Assembly: GCF_036195045.1 (NCBI RefSeq)
Contig: NZ_CP108100.1
Coordinates: 4,712,001 to 4,776,000, forward strand
Length of the DNA: 64,000 bases
Source: Streptomyces sp. NBC_00236
GTDB taxonomy: Bacteria > Actinomycetota > Actinomycetes > Streptomycetales > Streptomycetaceae
Direction of reading: 5' to 3'
Numbering within the stretch: position 1 is the first letter of the stretch; the number at the start of each line of letters is the position of its first letter. A program made the position numbers and the translations under genes. Shown here in pieces: positions 17,575-47,510 of this stretch. The notes under the pieces were generated by a model that was not told where the DNA came from, ran no database searches, and saw only the letters and a program-made list of their open reading frames with translations.

Positions 17575-17582
17575 CCATCCGC

Positions 17583-18410
17583 TCAGGCGTCCCGCTTGCT
17601 CAGGACGATGTACCCGACCACCTGGGCCGCTGCCACCCACACGAGGATGATGAGCAGCGCCGCCGGCCTTCCGTACGGGTCGGTGTCGCCGTCCATCAGG
17701 TGCTGGCCCGCGGTGGACGGCAGATAGTCGAGGATCTTCTGGGTGATGTCGTTGCTGGACACCGCCAGGGCGCCCGGCAGGCCCGCGAGGACCATGAAGA
17801 CGGTCGTCAGCGTGCCCACCGCGCTGCGCACCGCGGCCCCCACCCCGATGGCGAAGACGCCGACGAGGGCGACGTAGACGCCGGCGTTCAGGATGGTCGG
17901 GACGGCCTTGCTCATGTCGGTGTCCGCGTACTCGAACAGCAGCGGCGTGGTGGTGAGGGTGCCGACCACCGCCAGGACGATCCCGACGACGAACATGACC
18001 GGCGCGGCGATCGCGGACTTCGCGAAGAGCATCCGGCCGCGCACCGGCACGCACTGGAGCGTCGTCCGGATGCTGCCCGTGGAGTACTCGGTCGTCATCG
18101 ACAGCATGGCGAGTGCCACGATGGCGAACTGCACCAGGTTCATCGCCAACGCGGACGAGTGGGCGATGGGGACGTCCGTGTCGACGCCGTCGGTGCGGTA
18201 GTTGTTCGCGATGCTGCCGCCGAGGGCGGGCGCGAAGAGGCCCATCAATACGACGGAGCCCGCGAGGCACCACCAGGTGGCCCGCACGGACCACAGTTTG
18301 GTCCACTCCGCCGCCACCGCGCCGACGGTGCGGCCGCGGCCGTAGGAGGAGGTGTTCGCGAGGACCGACTCGCGGCCGGTGCCGGTCGGATTCGTGATCG
18401 CACTCGACAT
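17583..18410 (-). CDS. ABC-2 type transporter permease
   Basis: A 275-aa integral membrane protein with six predicted helices. It starts with a cytoplasmic segment (VGAVAAEWTKLWSVRATWWC), the ABC-2 membrane-entry pattern, and contains EYSTGSIRTTLQCVPVRGRM, a conserved cytoplasmic loop of this permease group. It lies 3 bp after the ATPase stop, so the two are translationally coupled. Together they form an exporter directly behind the giant NRPS, likely for export of or self-protection against the lipopeptide. Confidence 0.88.
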   Translation of the reverse strand: MSSAITNPTGTGRESVLANTSSYGRGRTVGAVAAEWTKLWSVRATWWCLAGSVVLMGLFAPALGGSIANNYRTDGVDTDVPIAHSSALAMNLVQFAIVALAMLSMTTEYSTGSIRTTLQCVPVRGRMLFAKSAIAAPVMFVVGIVLAVVGTLTTTPLLFEYADTDMSKAVPTILNAGVYVALVGVFAIGVGAAVRSAVGTLTTVFMVLAGLPGALAVSSNDITQKILDYLPSTAGQHLMDGDTDPYGRPAALLIILVWVAAAQVVGYIVLSKRDA

Positions 18411-18413
18411 GGC

Positions 18414-19388
18414 TCAGGCCTCGACTTTCTGCTGGGCGTCGGGCCGGGGCGTGTCCGCGCCCGCGGGCTTCGGCGACTTGTACTCGATACTGCCTGCGGT
18501 CATCTCCATGTAGGCCTCCTCCAGCGAGGCCTCCACTACCCGCAGTTCGTGCAGCCTTACGCCGAGGTTGAAGGCGAGGTCGCCGATGACCTCCACCGTC
18601 GTGCCGGAGACCATGATCTCGTTCTCGGAGTTCCGCTGGATGTCGACATCGGGCATCGCCAGACCGGCCGTCAGGTTGTTGAGCCCGTGGCTGTCGGGCG
18701 TGCGCACCCTGACAGCGGTCAGCGAACTGCGCGCGATGACCTGCTCGATGGTGTCATCGGCGAGGAGGCGCCCCTTGCCGATGACGACCAGATGGTCGGC
18801 GGTCAGCTGCATCTCGCTCATGAGGTGGCTCGACACGAAGACCGTGCGGCCCTCGGCGGCCAGCGAGCGCATCAGCTCCCGGACCCAGCGGACCCCGTCC
18901 GGGTCCAGGCCGTTGACCGGCTCGTCGAAGAGCAGCACCTGGGGATCGCCGAGGAGAGCGCTGGCGATGCCGAGGCGCTGCCCCATGCCCAGCGAGAAGG
19001 AGCCGGCGCGCTTCTTGGCCACCTTCTCCAGGCCCACGATCTCCAGCACCTCACTGACGCGCTTGCGCGGGATGCCGTTCGTCTGGGCCATGGCCAGCAA
19101 GTGGCTCTGGGCGCTGCGGCCCGGGTGGAGCGCCTTGGCCTCAAGGAGCGCCCCGACCTCGCGCAGCGGGTACTTCATCGCCGAGTAGGGCTTGCCGTGG
19201 ATCAGTGCCTCACCGGACGTCGGCCGGTCCAACCCCATGATCATCCGCATGGTGGTCGACTTGCCGGCACCGTTGGGGCCCAGGAAGCCGGTCACCCGGC
19301 CGGCCGGGATCTCCAGGTTCAGGTTGTCCACGGCAACGGTCGACTCGTATCGCTTGGTCACTTCGCGCAACGTGATCATCGTCGCCAC
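18414..19388 (-). CDS. ABC transporter ATP-binding protein
   Basis: A 324-aa ATPase. Walker A is GPNGAGKST, the Q-loop region precedes the signature FSLGMGQRLG (a variant of LSGGQ), Walker B is VLLFDEPVNGLDPDG and the switch His is in SSHLM. GTG 19388 is the longest start, but its GAGG lies only 2 bp away; ATG 19379 with the same GAGG 11 bp upstream may be the real one (321 aa). It pairs with the downstream permease. The gap from the NRPS1 stop is 106 bp and holds a palindrome. Confidence 0.9.
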   Translation of the reverse strand: MATMITLREVTKRYESTVAVDNLNLEIPAGRVTGFLGPNGAGKSTTMRMIMGLDRPTSGEALIHGKPYSAMKYPLREVGALLEAKALHPGRSAQSHLLAMAQTNGIPRKRVSEVLEIVGLEKVAKKRAGSFSLGMGQRLGIASALLGDPQVLLFDEPVNGLDPDGVRWVRELMRSLAAEGRTVFVSSHLMSEMQLTADHLVVIGKGRLLADDTIEQVIARSSLTAVRVRTPDSHGLNNLTAGLAMPDVDIQRNSENEIMVSGTTVEVIGDLAFNLGVRLHELRVVEASLEEAYMEMTAGSIEYKSPKPAGADTPRPDAQQKVEA

Positions 19389-19408
19389 ATCCTCAGGTCT
19401 CGCGTCAT

Positions 19409-19434
19409 GGGGGAGACGCTATGGAATCTCCCCC
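19409..19434. promoter_or_regulatory. Inverted repeat between NRPS1 and exporter genes
   Basis: Eight-base perfect arms (19409-19416 GGGGGAGA; 19427-19434 TCTCCCCC) around 10 bp, located 20-45 bp upstream of the ATPase start. No T run follows on the minus strand, so an operator is somewhat more likely than a terminator for NRPS1. Either use would set exporter expression separately from the NRPS. Confidence 0.45.
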
Positions 19435-19494
19435 TGTCGGGTCATCGGCCGTTCGACAGAGCGGCTCTATGACTTTCGGCAGAGTCGGCCGCGG

Positions 19495-41358
<21,864 letters not shown>

Positions 41359-41456
41359 CGTCCACCCACACCCTTCTCTTCACGGGAGCCTTGCGAACAA
41401 CAGGAAGGACAACAGGAAATGGAGGCACGGCAGGGCGGATCGGGGGCACGGGAAAA

Positions 41457-41479
41457 GGACCCGTCGTGCCGACGGGTCC
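41457..41479 (-). terminator. Intrinsic terminator-like hairpin between ACP and NRPS1
   Basis: A perfect 10-bp stem (41457-41466 with 41470-41479) and 3-nt loop. On the leftward transcript it is followed directly by TTTTCC. It lies 22 bp after the ACP stop and about 100 bp before the NRPS1 start, inside what should be one operon, so it may attenuate or stage expression of the giant gene relative to FAAL and ACP. Confidence 0.65.
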
Positions 41480-41500
41480 CCAATCCCTGCGGTGTGTGCC

Positions 41501-41800
41501 TCAGGCCGCGGAGAGCAGCCGACCGCTGAGCATCTCGGCGAGGGCGGCCACCGTGGGGTGGTCCCACATGGCGTTCGCGTCGAGCGTGATGGCGAAGTGG
41601 TCCTCGATCCGGATGGATATGGACACGGCAGTGATGGAGTCCAGGCCGTAGGCGGCCAGCGGGGTCTCCGGGGCGATCTCCTCGGCGGGCAGCCGTACGT
41701 GTTCCGCCACGCAGTCGATGAGCCACGCGCGGACTTCGTCGGGTGACGAGCCGGCGGTCCGGGGTGCCGGATTGCCGTGGTCGAGGTCAGAGGCGGTCAC
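41501..41800 (-). CDS. Acyl carrier protein (fatty acyl donor for NRPS1)
   Basis: Ninety-nine residues from GTG 41800, which has a perfect AAGGAG 6 bp upstream. The frame is open to GTG 41839, which would overlap the FAAL stop by 4 bp (GTGA), but that start has no ribosome site. The phosphopantetheine site is YGLDSITAVS, with Ser in the DSI core. Helix 1 is VRAWLIDCVAEHV and helix 3 HPTVAALAEML. It sits between FAAL and NRPS1 and by family precedent receives the fatty acyl group from the FAAL acyl-adenylate and presents it to the starter C domain. Confidence 0.92.
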   Translation of the reverse strand: MTASDLDHGNPAPRTAGSSPDEVRAWLIDCVAEHVRLPAEEIAPETPLAAYGLDSITAVSISIRIEDHFAITLDANAMWDHPTVAALAEMLSGRLLSAA

Positions 41801-41835
41801 GTCGATCTCCTTGGTGGTAGTGGCCTGTGGGGTGG

Positions 41836-43575
41836 TCACCCGCGGTTCCCGGCGGTCTTGAGTTCGCCTGCCAGGTACAGGGAGCGCATCTCGGCGCGCT
41901 GGATCTTGCCGCTGGTGGTACGCCGGACGGTGCCGGGGCGCAGCAGCAGGACGTCGTCGACCCGCACGCCGAACTCCCGGCTGACCGTGATCTGTATCCG
42001 GCCCGCCAGGGCGGCCAGTTCGTCGGCGGGGACGCCGCGGACCTCATGGGTGATGACGAGGCTCTCGGTGGCCGCACCGGGCGCATCGTCCCGCTCCGGT
42101 GCGGTGAACACGGCGCCGCAGCTGCCGAGCTCGGGATGCTGGGAGCGCAGCTCGTGCTCGATGTCGTGCGGGTAGAGGTTGCGGCCGTTGACGATGATCA
42201 TTTCCTTGATCCGCCCGTTGATGTAGAGCTCGCCCTCGTGCACCGTGCCGAGGTCGCCGCTGCGCAGATAGCCGGTGTCACCGTCGGCGGTCGTGCCCCG
42301 GAACGTCTCCCGGGTCGCCTCCTCGCGGCCCCAGTACCCGACGGCGACGCTGGCGCCCCTGATCCAGATCTCACCGATGCGCCCCTCGGGCAGCACGTCG
42401 TGGGTGACCGGGTCCACGACCCGGATGTCGAAGGCGGGGGCGGGGCCGTTGCTGACGAGATGGCGGGCCGGGCGGCCCGGCTCGGCGAGGACGAACTCGC
42501 CCTGCGCGAGCCGTTCCGCGTCGACCGAGCGCACCAGCGGGGGCTGGTGACCCCGGGTGCTCACATAGACGGTGACCTCCGCCATGCCGTAGCTCGGGGC
42601 GAACGCCTCCTCGCGGAAGCCGGCGGCGGCGAACCGCTTGGTGAAGGCGGTGAGGACATCCGGCTGTACGGGCTCGGAGCCGTTGGCCGCGTAGGTCCAG
42701 TGCGACAGGTCGAGCTGGGCGACCTCGGCATCGGTGACCCGGCGGGTGCACAGGTCGTAGGCGAAGTTGGGCGCGAAGGAGACGTTGATCCCGCAGGTGC
42801 CGATGGCGCGCAGCCAGCGGACCGGCCTGCGGGCGAACGCCATGGGGTCCATCAGGACGCAACTGCCGCCGCGCAGCAGGGCAGGCAGCAACTGGGCGCT
42901 CAGGCCCATGTCGTGGTAGAGCGGCACCCAGCCGCCGCTGCGGGTCTCCTCGGTCCAGCGGACGGCCCTGGCGAACGCCTCGACGTTGTGCAGCGCATTG
43001 CCGTGGGTGATCATCACGCCCTTGGCGTCGCCGGTGGAACCGGACGTGTACTGGAGCAGCGCCAGGGTGTCCTGGTCCAGGGGAACGGGGGTCCAGGCGT
43101 CCGGGTCGGCGAGCCGCCGGCCCTCGGGGCGGGTCACGACGGTTTCCACGCCGGTGAGCTGGACGGCGTCCGCCCATTCCCGGCAGTCGTCGGCGCTCGC
43201 TCCGTCGGTGAGGACGACCGTGACGCCCGCGTCGAGGGCGATGTTGCGCAACCTCGTGCGGTGGTGGCGGAACTGGCTGGGCAGCGGCGCGGGTACGGCG
43301 ATGACCCCGGCGTAGAGACAGCCGAGAAACGCGGCCACGAATTCGGTGCCGACCGGATAGAGGAGCAGGGCCCGGCTGCCCGGCCGGTGCCCCTCCTCCT
43401 GGAGCCGGGCGGCGATGCCGCGGGCTTCGCGGTCCAACTCGGCGTAGGTCAGGGGGGAGGCGAGGTCGGGCCGGTCGGGGTCGGTCAGGAAGGCGACTGC
43501 GTCCTGGTCGGGCCGCGTGGAGACGCTGCGGCGAAATGCCTCAACGACACTGGCGGATTGCGTGATGTCGTACAT
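41836..43575 (-). CDS. Fatty acyl-AMP ligase (FAAL)
   Basis: A 579-aa adenylating enzyme. The P-loop is YTSGSTGDAKGVM, followed by a GYGMAEV-like block here written SYGMAEVTVY, with IWIRGASVAVGYW and YLRSGDLG. The C-terminal part has GRIKEMIIVNGRNLYPHDIE, typical of FAAL/FadD32-like enzymes, which keep an insertion that blocks CoA use. It would convert a fatty acid to acyl-AMP and load the ACP encoded next. Its stop overlaps the possible upstream ACP start. It begins the leftward operon FAAL-ACP-NRPS1; a SARP-type repeat lies 50-69 bp before its start codon. Confidence 0.93.
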   Translation of the reverse strand: MYDITQSASVVEAFRRSVSTRPDQDAVAFLTDPDRPDLASPLTYAELDREARGIAARLQEEGHRPGSRALLLYPVGTEFVAAFLGCLYAGVIAVPAPLPSQFRHHRTRLRNIALDAGVTVVLTDGASADDCREWADAVQLTGVETVVTRPEGRRLADPDAWTPVPLDQDTLALLQYTSGSTGDAKGVMITHGNALHNVEAFARAVRWTEETRSGGWVPLYHDMGLSAQLLPALLRGGSCVLMDPMAFARRPVRWLRAIGTCGINVSFAPNFAYDLCTRRVTDAEVAQLDLSHWTYAANGSEPVQPDVLTAFTKRFAAAGFREEAFAPSYGMAEVTVYVSTRGHQPPLVRSVDAERLAQGEFVLAEPGRPARHLVSNGPAPAFDIRVVDPVTHDVLPEGRIGEIWIRGASVAVGYWGREEATRETFRGTTADGDTGYLRSGDLGTVHEGELYINGRIKEMIIVNGRNLYPHDIEHELRSQHPELGSCGAVFTAPERDDAPGAATESLVITHEVRGVPADELAALAGRIQITVSREFGVRVDDVLLLRPGTVRRTTSGKIQRAEMRSLYLAGELKTAGNRG

Positions 43576-43624
43576 TGCCCATTCGACCTTCCGACGGCTG
43601 TGCGCTGGCCATGAGTCTCAGAAC

Positions 43625-43644
43625 CGGAAAGAGGTCGGAAAGAG
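43625..43644 (-). promoter_or_regulatory. SARP-box-like direct repeat before FAAL
   Basis: Two copies of CGGAAAGAG (43625-43633 and 43636-43644; read leftward as CTTTCCG heptamers with 4-bp gaps), period 11 bp. SARP activators bind heptamer direct repeats with this period on one face of the helix close to the -10 region. A SARP gene is present at 13326-14180. Confidence 0.5.
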
Positions 43645-43872
43645 ACCGGTGATTCGGGTGGTATGTGAATTGCCTGCCGGATCTCACCTCAGCTGGGAGA
43701 TCAAGCTACGTCATCGCGGCCAGAGCGTGTCAAGGATTTCCGAACGGACGTTCACGCTCACCTTAAATACCCCCGTAGGAGCCGAAAGGGCCGGTCGGTC
43801 GTCCTTTAGTTTCGGCTTAATGATGCAGGGGGAAAGCGGTGCAGTGTTAGTGTCGCGCTGCCCTTGTCCCGG

Positions 43873-43915
43873 CAGATCGCAGACTTCACGGCCGCCAGAT
43901 CGCAAACCTCACGGC
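43873..43915 (+). promoter_or_regulatory. 20-bp imperfect direct repeat just before P450 gene
   Basis: CAGATCGC.ACTTCACGGC-type copies at 43873-43892 and 43896-43915 differ at two positions, period 23 bp (about two helical turns). They end 6 bp before the AGGAG site of the P450 gene. This is a candidate activator or repressor site, or a leader-RNA element. Confidence 0.45.
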
Positions 43916-43933
43916 GTAAAAGGAGCTCCACGC

Positions 43934-45193
43934 ATGACGGGTGGCATACCTGAGATTTCCGACCGTGCGCCCGGCCGCGGAGCGGGCCTGAGTGCCGACC
44001 TCGAAGCCCTCGTCGATCCCGCCGGCCGCCCGGACCCCTACCCGGTGCTGCGCCGCCTGCGCGAGGCGTCCGCGCACACCGCGTCGGACGGCCTGGTCGT
44101 GGTGGCCGGGCATGCCGACTGCTCGAAGGTCCTGCGCGACCCCGCCATGAGCAGCGAACGTGACCTCTTCCGGCTCTCCCCGACCGCGCGGGGCCCCCGC
44201 ACCCGCAACTTCATCCACCTGGACCCGCCGGACCACACCCGGCTGCGCCGCCTGGTGACCAAGGCGTTCTCCCCGCGGGTGGTCGCCGCCCTGGAGCCGC
44301 GGATCCGGACGCTCACGGAGGACCTGTTCCGCGCCGCGGCCGAGCGCGGCCGCTTCGAGATCGTCTCCGACCTGGCCTATCCGCTGCCGCTCCAGGTGAT
44401 CTGCGAACTGCTGGGTGTGCCGGTCGCCGACCACCACCTGTTCCAGGCGTGGTCGGCGAAGCTCTCGGAGGCCCTGGAGCCACCGCTGCCCGGCCTCGTC
44501 GCGCCACGGGCCACGGGCGAAGCGGCGCGGGCCCGCGCCGAGTTCATCCGATACTTCAGCGAGGTCATCGCCGAGCGCAGGACCTCCCCGCGCGACGACC
44601 TCGTCTCCCAACTGATCCAGGTCAACGAGAACGGTGACCAGCTCACCGACAGCGAACTCCTCGCCACCTGCATCCTGCTCATCAACGCGGGCCACGAGAC
44701 CACCGTCAACCTCATCGCCAACGGTGTCCTGGCGCTGCTGCGTGACCCCGACGCGCTCCGCCTGCTGCGCGCCGAGCCCGAGTTGGCCGGCAACACCGTC
44801 GAAGAGGTGCTGCGGTACGACGCCCCGGTGCAGCTGACCACGCGCGTGGCCCGGCAGGACACCGCCGTCGGCGGCACGGTGGCACGGGCCGGAGACATGC
44901 TGCTCGTCCTGATCGGCGCGGCCAACCGCGACCCGCAGGTCTTCGAGGACCCGGACAGTTTCGACATCCGCCGCCCGCGCGCCTCTCAGCATCTGTCCTT
45001 CTCCGCCGGTGCGCACTTCTGTCTGGGCGCCGCGCTCGCCCGCCTCGAAGTCCGTATCGCTTTCGAACTGTTCGCGACGCGTGTGATCGATCCCCGGCTG
45101 ACCGGCGAAGAAATCCCGTACAAGCCGAATCTGAGTCTGCGCGGCCCCGATCGACTGGATGTGGATTTCCGCGACATCAAGCTGCCCGATTGA
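43934..45193 (+). CDS. Cytochrome P450 (CYP, class I bacterial)
   Basis: A 419-aa P450 from ATG 43934 with AAAAGGAG 8 bp upstream; the longer open frame to 43517 runs through the promoter region and is rejected. Diagnostic parts: HTRLRRLV (helix C), I-helix AGHETT (252-257), K-helix EVLR (E291/R294), and the haem-binding FSAGAHFCLG with Cys363 as iron ligand. It belongs with actinomycete tailoring P450s. As the first gene of an operon with MbtH and an exporter, it may hydroxylate a carrier-bound amino acid (for example Tyr or Val beta-carbon) or the acyl chain. Redox partners are not in the window. Confidence 0.93.
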   Translation: MTGGIPEISDRAPGRGAGLSADLEALVDPAGRPDPYPVLRRLREASAHTASDGLVVVAGHADCSKVLRDPAMSSERDLFRLSPTARGPRTRNFIHLDPPDHTRLRRLVTKAFSPRVVAALEPRIRTLTEDLFRAAAERGRFEIVSDLAYPLPLQVICELLGVPVADHHLFQAWSAKLSEALEPPLPGLVAPRATGEAARARAEFIRYFSEVIAERRTSPRDDLVSQLIQVNENGDQLTDSELLATCILLINAGHETTVNLIANGVLALLRDPDALRLLRAEPELAGNTVEEVLRYDAPVQLTTRVARQDTAVGGTVARAGDMLLVLIGAANRDPQVFEDPDSFDIRRPRASQHLSFSAGAHFCLGAALARLEVRIAFELFATRVIDPRLTGEEIPYKPNLSLRGPDRLDVDFRDIKLPD

Positions 45194-45377
45194 GTCAGGG
45201 CTTAATTCAGTGACAGATCGCCGATGCTCGGCTTGAATACACGCGCTCAATTACTGCGGGACATGCGAGAGGAACGCAGGAAGGTCTTCTCTTCCACCGG
45301 CCACTCGCACCACCTGCATCAGTAACGCCACCTGCACCAGTCCCACCCATCACCAGCAGCAAGAGGGAGAACCGGAC

Positions 45378-45605
45378 ATGAGTAACCCGTTCGAGGACGA
45401 GGAAGCCACGTACGTCGTACTGATCAACGACGAGGCGCAGTACTCGCTGTGGCCGTCCTTCGCGGAAGTGCCCGCGGGCTGGACCGTCGCTCTGGCGGAG
45501 ACGGACCGCTCGGCGTGCCTGGAGTACATCAACGAGAACTGGACCGACATGCGTCCCAAGAGCCTCGTCGATGCGATGGACGCGGCCGCACGGGACGCGG
45601 CTTGA
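45378..45605 (+). CDS. MbtH-like protein
   Basis: Seventy-five residues, normal for the family, with the signature NDEAQYSLWPSFAEVPAGW followed by CLEYINENWTDMRPKSL. MbtH-like proteins bind A domains and are needed for folding or activity of many actinomycete NRPSs. A GAGGGAG site lies before ATG 45378. It is the only MbtH gene in the window, so it probably serves all three NRPSs. Its stop overlaps the next gene's start. Confidence 0.95.
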   Translation: MSNPFEDEEATYVVLINDEAQYSLWPSFAEVPAGWTVALAETDRSACLEYINENWTDMRPKSLVDAMDAAARDAA

Positions 45606-46567
45606 GCGAGGTCGTGATCGAGGCGGTCGGCGTCGGCAAGACGTTCGGCGAGGTCCGGGCGTTGAGCGACGTGGACATCGAGGTCACCCGGGGCAAGGTC
45701 CTCGGACTGCTCGGTCACAACGGAGCGGGCAAGACGACGCTGGTGAACATCCTCTCCACGGTGTCACCCGCGACGTCGGGCAAGGCCACGGTCGCAGGCT
45801 TCGACGTGGCCCGCCAGGGCGCCCAGGTGCGGGCCCGGATCGGTGTCACCGGTCAGTTCGCCTCGGTGGACGAGCACTTGTCCGGGTACGACAACCTCGT
45901 GCTGATCGCCCGTCTCCTCGGCGCCGGCCGGCGCGACGCGGCGGCGCGGGCCGGAGAGCTCCTGGAGCTGTTCGACCTCACCGGCGCCGGCGCCAAGCCC
46001 TCCCGGACGTACTCGGGCGGCATGCGCCGGCGCCTCGATCTCGCCGCCAGCCTCGTCGGCCGTCCCGACGTGCTGTTCCTGGACGAGCCGACGACCGGGC
46101 TCGACCCCGCCACCCGCCTCTCCCTGTGGGAGACGGTCGAGTCCCTGGTGGCGCGTGGCACGACCGTGCTGCTCACCACGCAGTACCTGGACGAGGCCGA
46201 CCGGCTCGCCGACTGGATCACCGTCCTGTCGAAGGGCCGGGTCATCGCCTCGGACACCGCGGGACGGCTCAAGGCCGACCTGGGCAGCCGCTCCGTACGC
46301 GCCGTCCTCGCACCCGGGTCCGTGCTGTCCGCGGCGTCCGGAGCGTTGGCCGCCGCGGGCTTCCAGCCCCACACCGAGCCGGACACCCACACGCTGACGA
46401 TCCCCGTCGACACCTCGGCCGAGGTCGCGACCGTCGTACGGGCACTGGACACCGTGGATGCCGAGCTCGTCGAACTCACCGTCAAGGAACCGTCCTTGGA
46501 CGACGTCTACCTGGCGCTCACCCAATCGCCCGACCCCTCGCCGGCGTCCCTCGGCGGCGCGGCCTGA
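45602..46567 (+). CDS. ABC transporter ATP-binding protein, DrrA family
   Basis: A 321-aa ATPase. TTG 45602 overlaps the MbtH stop (TTGA); GTG 45614 is an alternative start. Walker A is GHNGAGKTT, the signature YSGGMRRRLDLA, Walker B LFLDEPTTGLDP, and the switch TTQYLDEAD is DrrA-style. The DrrA-type C-terminal domain ends VKEPSLDDVYLALT. DrrA proteins pair with DrrB permeases for drug export and self-resistance. It forms a unit with MbtH and the next gene. Confidence 0.92.
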   Translation: MSEVVIEAVGVGKTFGEVRALSDVDIEVTRGKVLGLLGHNGAGKTTLVNILSTVSPATSGKATVAGFDVARQGAQVRARIGVTGQFASVDEHLSGYDNLVLIARLLGAGRRDAAARAGELLELFDLTGAGAKPSRTYSGGMRRRLDLAASLVGRPDVLFLDEPTTGLDPATRLSLWETVESLVARGTTVLLTTQYLDEADRLADWITVLSKGRVIASDTAGRLKADLGSRSVRAVLAPGSVLSAASGALAAAGFQPHTEPDTHTLTIPVDTSAEVATVVRALDTVDAELVELTVKEPSLDDVYLALTQSPDPSPASLGGAA

Positions 46568-46581
46568 TCACAGGAGTTCCG

Positions 46582-47430
46582 GTGGCCCTCCAGGAACGCA
46601 CCCCGGCCGTCTCGGCAGCCGCCGCGCACGACGACCGGGCGGCGTGGTGCGGCAGCAGTGCGACCACTCAGCTGTGGGTGCTCACCGCACGGCAGGTCCG
46701 TTCGATGTACGGCGACACACGCCTGGCCTTCTTCAGCCTGGCCCAACCCTTGATCATGCTCCTGCTGCTCAACGAGGTCTTCGGGAGCATGGCGAACAGC
46801 GACGACTTCCCGCACGGGGTGCGCTACATCGACTATCTGATACCCGCGCTCCTGGTCACCACGGGCATCGGCTCGGCACAGGCCGCGGGGGTGGGCCTGG
46901 TGAGGGACATGGACAACGGGATCGTGGCGCGCTTTCGTGTGCTGCCGACCCGGTTGTTCCTGGTCCTCGTGGCGCGCTCACTGGCGGATCTGCTGCGCGT
47001 CTTCGCCGAGCTGGTCGCCCTGCTGCTCTCCGGCTTCCTCATCTTCGACTTCCGCCCCTCGGGCGGGATCCTGGGAACCGGCGCGGCGCTTCTGCTCACC
47101 CTGTTCGTCATCTGGTCCCTGATCTGGGGCTTCATCGCACTGGCCGCCTGGCTGCGCAGCGTGGAGGTGATGTCGAGCATTGCGGTCCTCGTGATGTTCC
47201 CGCTGATGTTCGCCTCCAGTGCCTTCGTCCCGCTCGAAGTGCTGCCACGGTGGCTGCGGTTCGTCGCCGAGGCCAACCCGGTGACGTACGCGGTCGACGG
47301 CGCCAGGGACCTGGCGCTCGGCTGGGACCCGGGGCTCGGTGTGCTCAGCGCACTCGCCACGAGTGCCGGGCTCATGACGGTCGCGATGTTCGTCGCCGCG
47401 AAGTGCTTCCGGAGGGCGCCCAACGCGTGA
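46582..47430 (+). CDS. ABC-2 type permease, DrrB family
   Basis: A 282-aa permease from GTG 46582 with AGGAG 5 bp upstream. Six helices follow a cytoplasmic start (WVLTARQVRSMYGDTRLAFF). The EAA-like loop of DrrB proteins (GLVRDMDNGIVARFRVLP) and the conserved AFVPLEVLPRWLRFVAEANP segment before the last helices are present. It forms an exporter with the preceding ATPase, 14 bp downstream of it. Confidence 0.92.
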   Translation: MALQERTPAVSAAAAHDDRAAWCGSSATTQLWVLTARQVRSMYGDTRLAFFSLAQPLIMLLLLNEVFGSMANSDDFPHGVRYIDYLIPALLVTTGIGSAQAAGVGLVRDMDNGIVARFRVLPTRLFLVLVARSLADLLRVFAELVALLLSGFLIFDFRPSGGILGTGAALLLTLFVIWSLIWGFIALAAWLRSVEVMSSIAVLVMFPLMFASSAFVPLEVLPRWLRFVAEANPVTYAVDGARDLALGWDPGLGVLSALATSAGLMTVAMFVAAKCFRRAPNA

Positions 47431-47484
47431 GACGGGCCTTCGGCCTGCCCCCGCCCCGAGGCGACCCCACGCCACAGGCGCAAC

Positions 47485-47510
47485 GTCCCCGTCAGCGAGC
47501 TGACGGGGAC
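47485..47510 (+). terminator. Strong hairpin after the exporter operon
   Basis: A perfect 11-bp stem (47485-47495 with 47500-47510) and CGAG tetraloop, 54 bp beyond the permease stop. No T run follows, as is common in actinomycetes. Confidence 0.75.

Larger units (their letters stand above)
16994..17582. other. Regulatory gap between ScbR-like gene and exporter, with repeats
   Basis: A 589-bp gap without a credible gene. From left to right it holds the inverted repeat at 17048-17063, an imperfect direct repeat of about 20 bp around 17103-17150 (GCACGGCCGAAG start), a perfect 21-bp direct repeat at 17303-17323 and 17328-17348, and the hairpin at 17546-17574. Continuous open frames here lack codon bias. 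Confidence 0.5.
43576..43933. promoter_or_regulatory. Divergent control region of the FAAL and P450 operons
   Basis: A 358-bp region between the leftward acyl-loading/NRPS operon and the rightward P450-MbtH-exporter operon. It contains the 11-bp-period repeat at 43625-43644, an imperfect palindrome near 43681-43701 (ATCTC...GAGAT), AT-rich TTAAAT near 43763 and the 23-bp-period repeat at 43873-43915. This is the likely central switch of the cluster. Confidence 0.6.

Noticed and set aside
17076..17582. Continuous plus-strand frame from 17076 through the exporter and beyond
   Set aside because: Antisense to the ABC transporter genes further on; in the gap it lacks codon bias and contains the repeats and terminator.
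43517..43933. N-terminal extension of the P450 to 43517
   Set aside because: It would overlap the FAAL start and the divergent promoter region, and has no P450 sequence; AGGAG before ATG 43934 decides the start.
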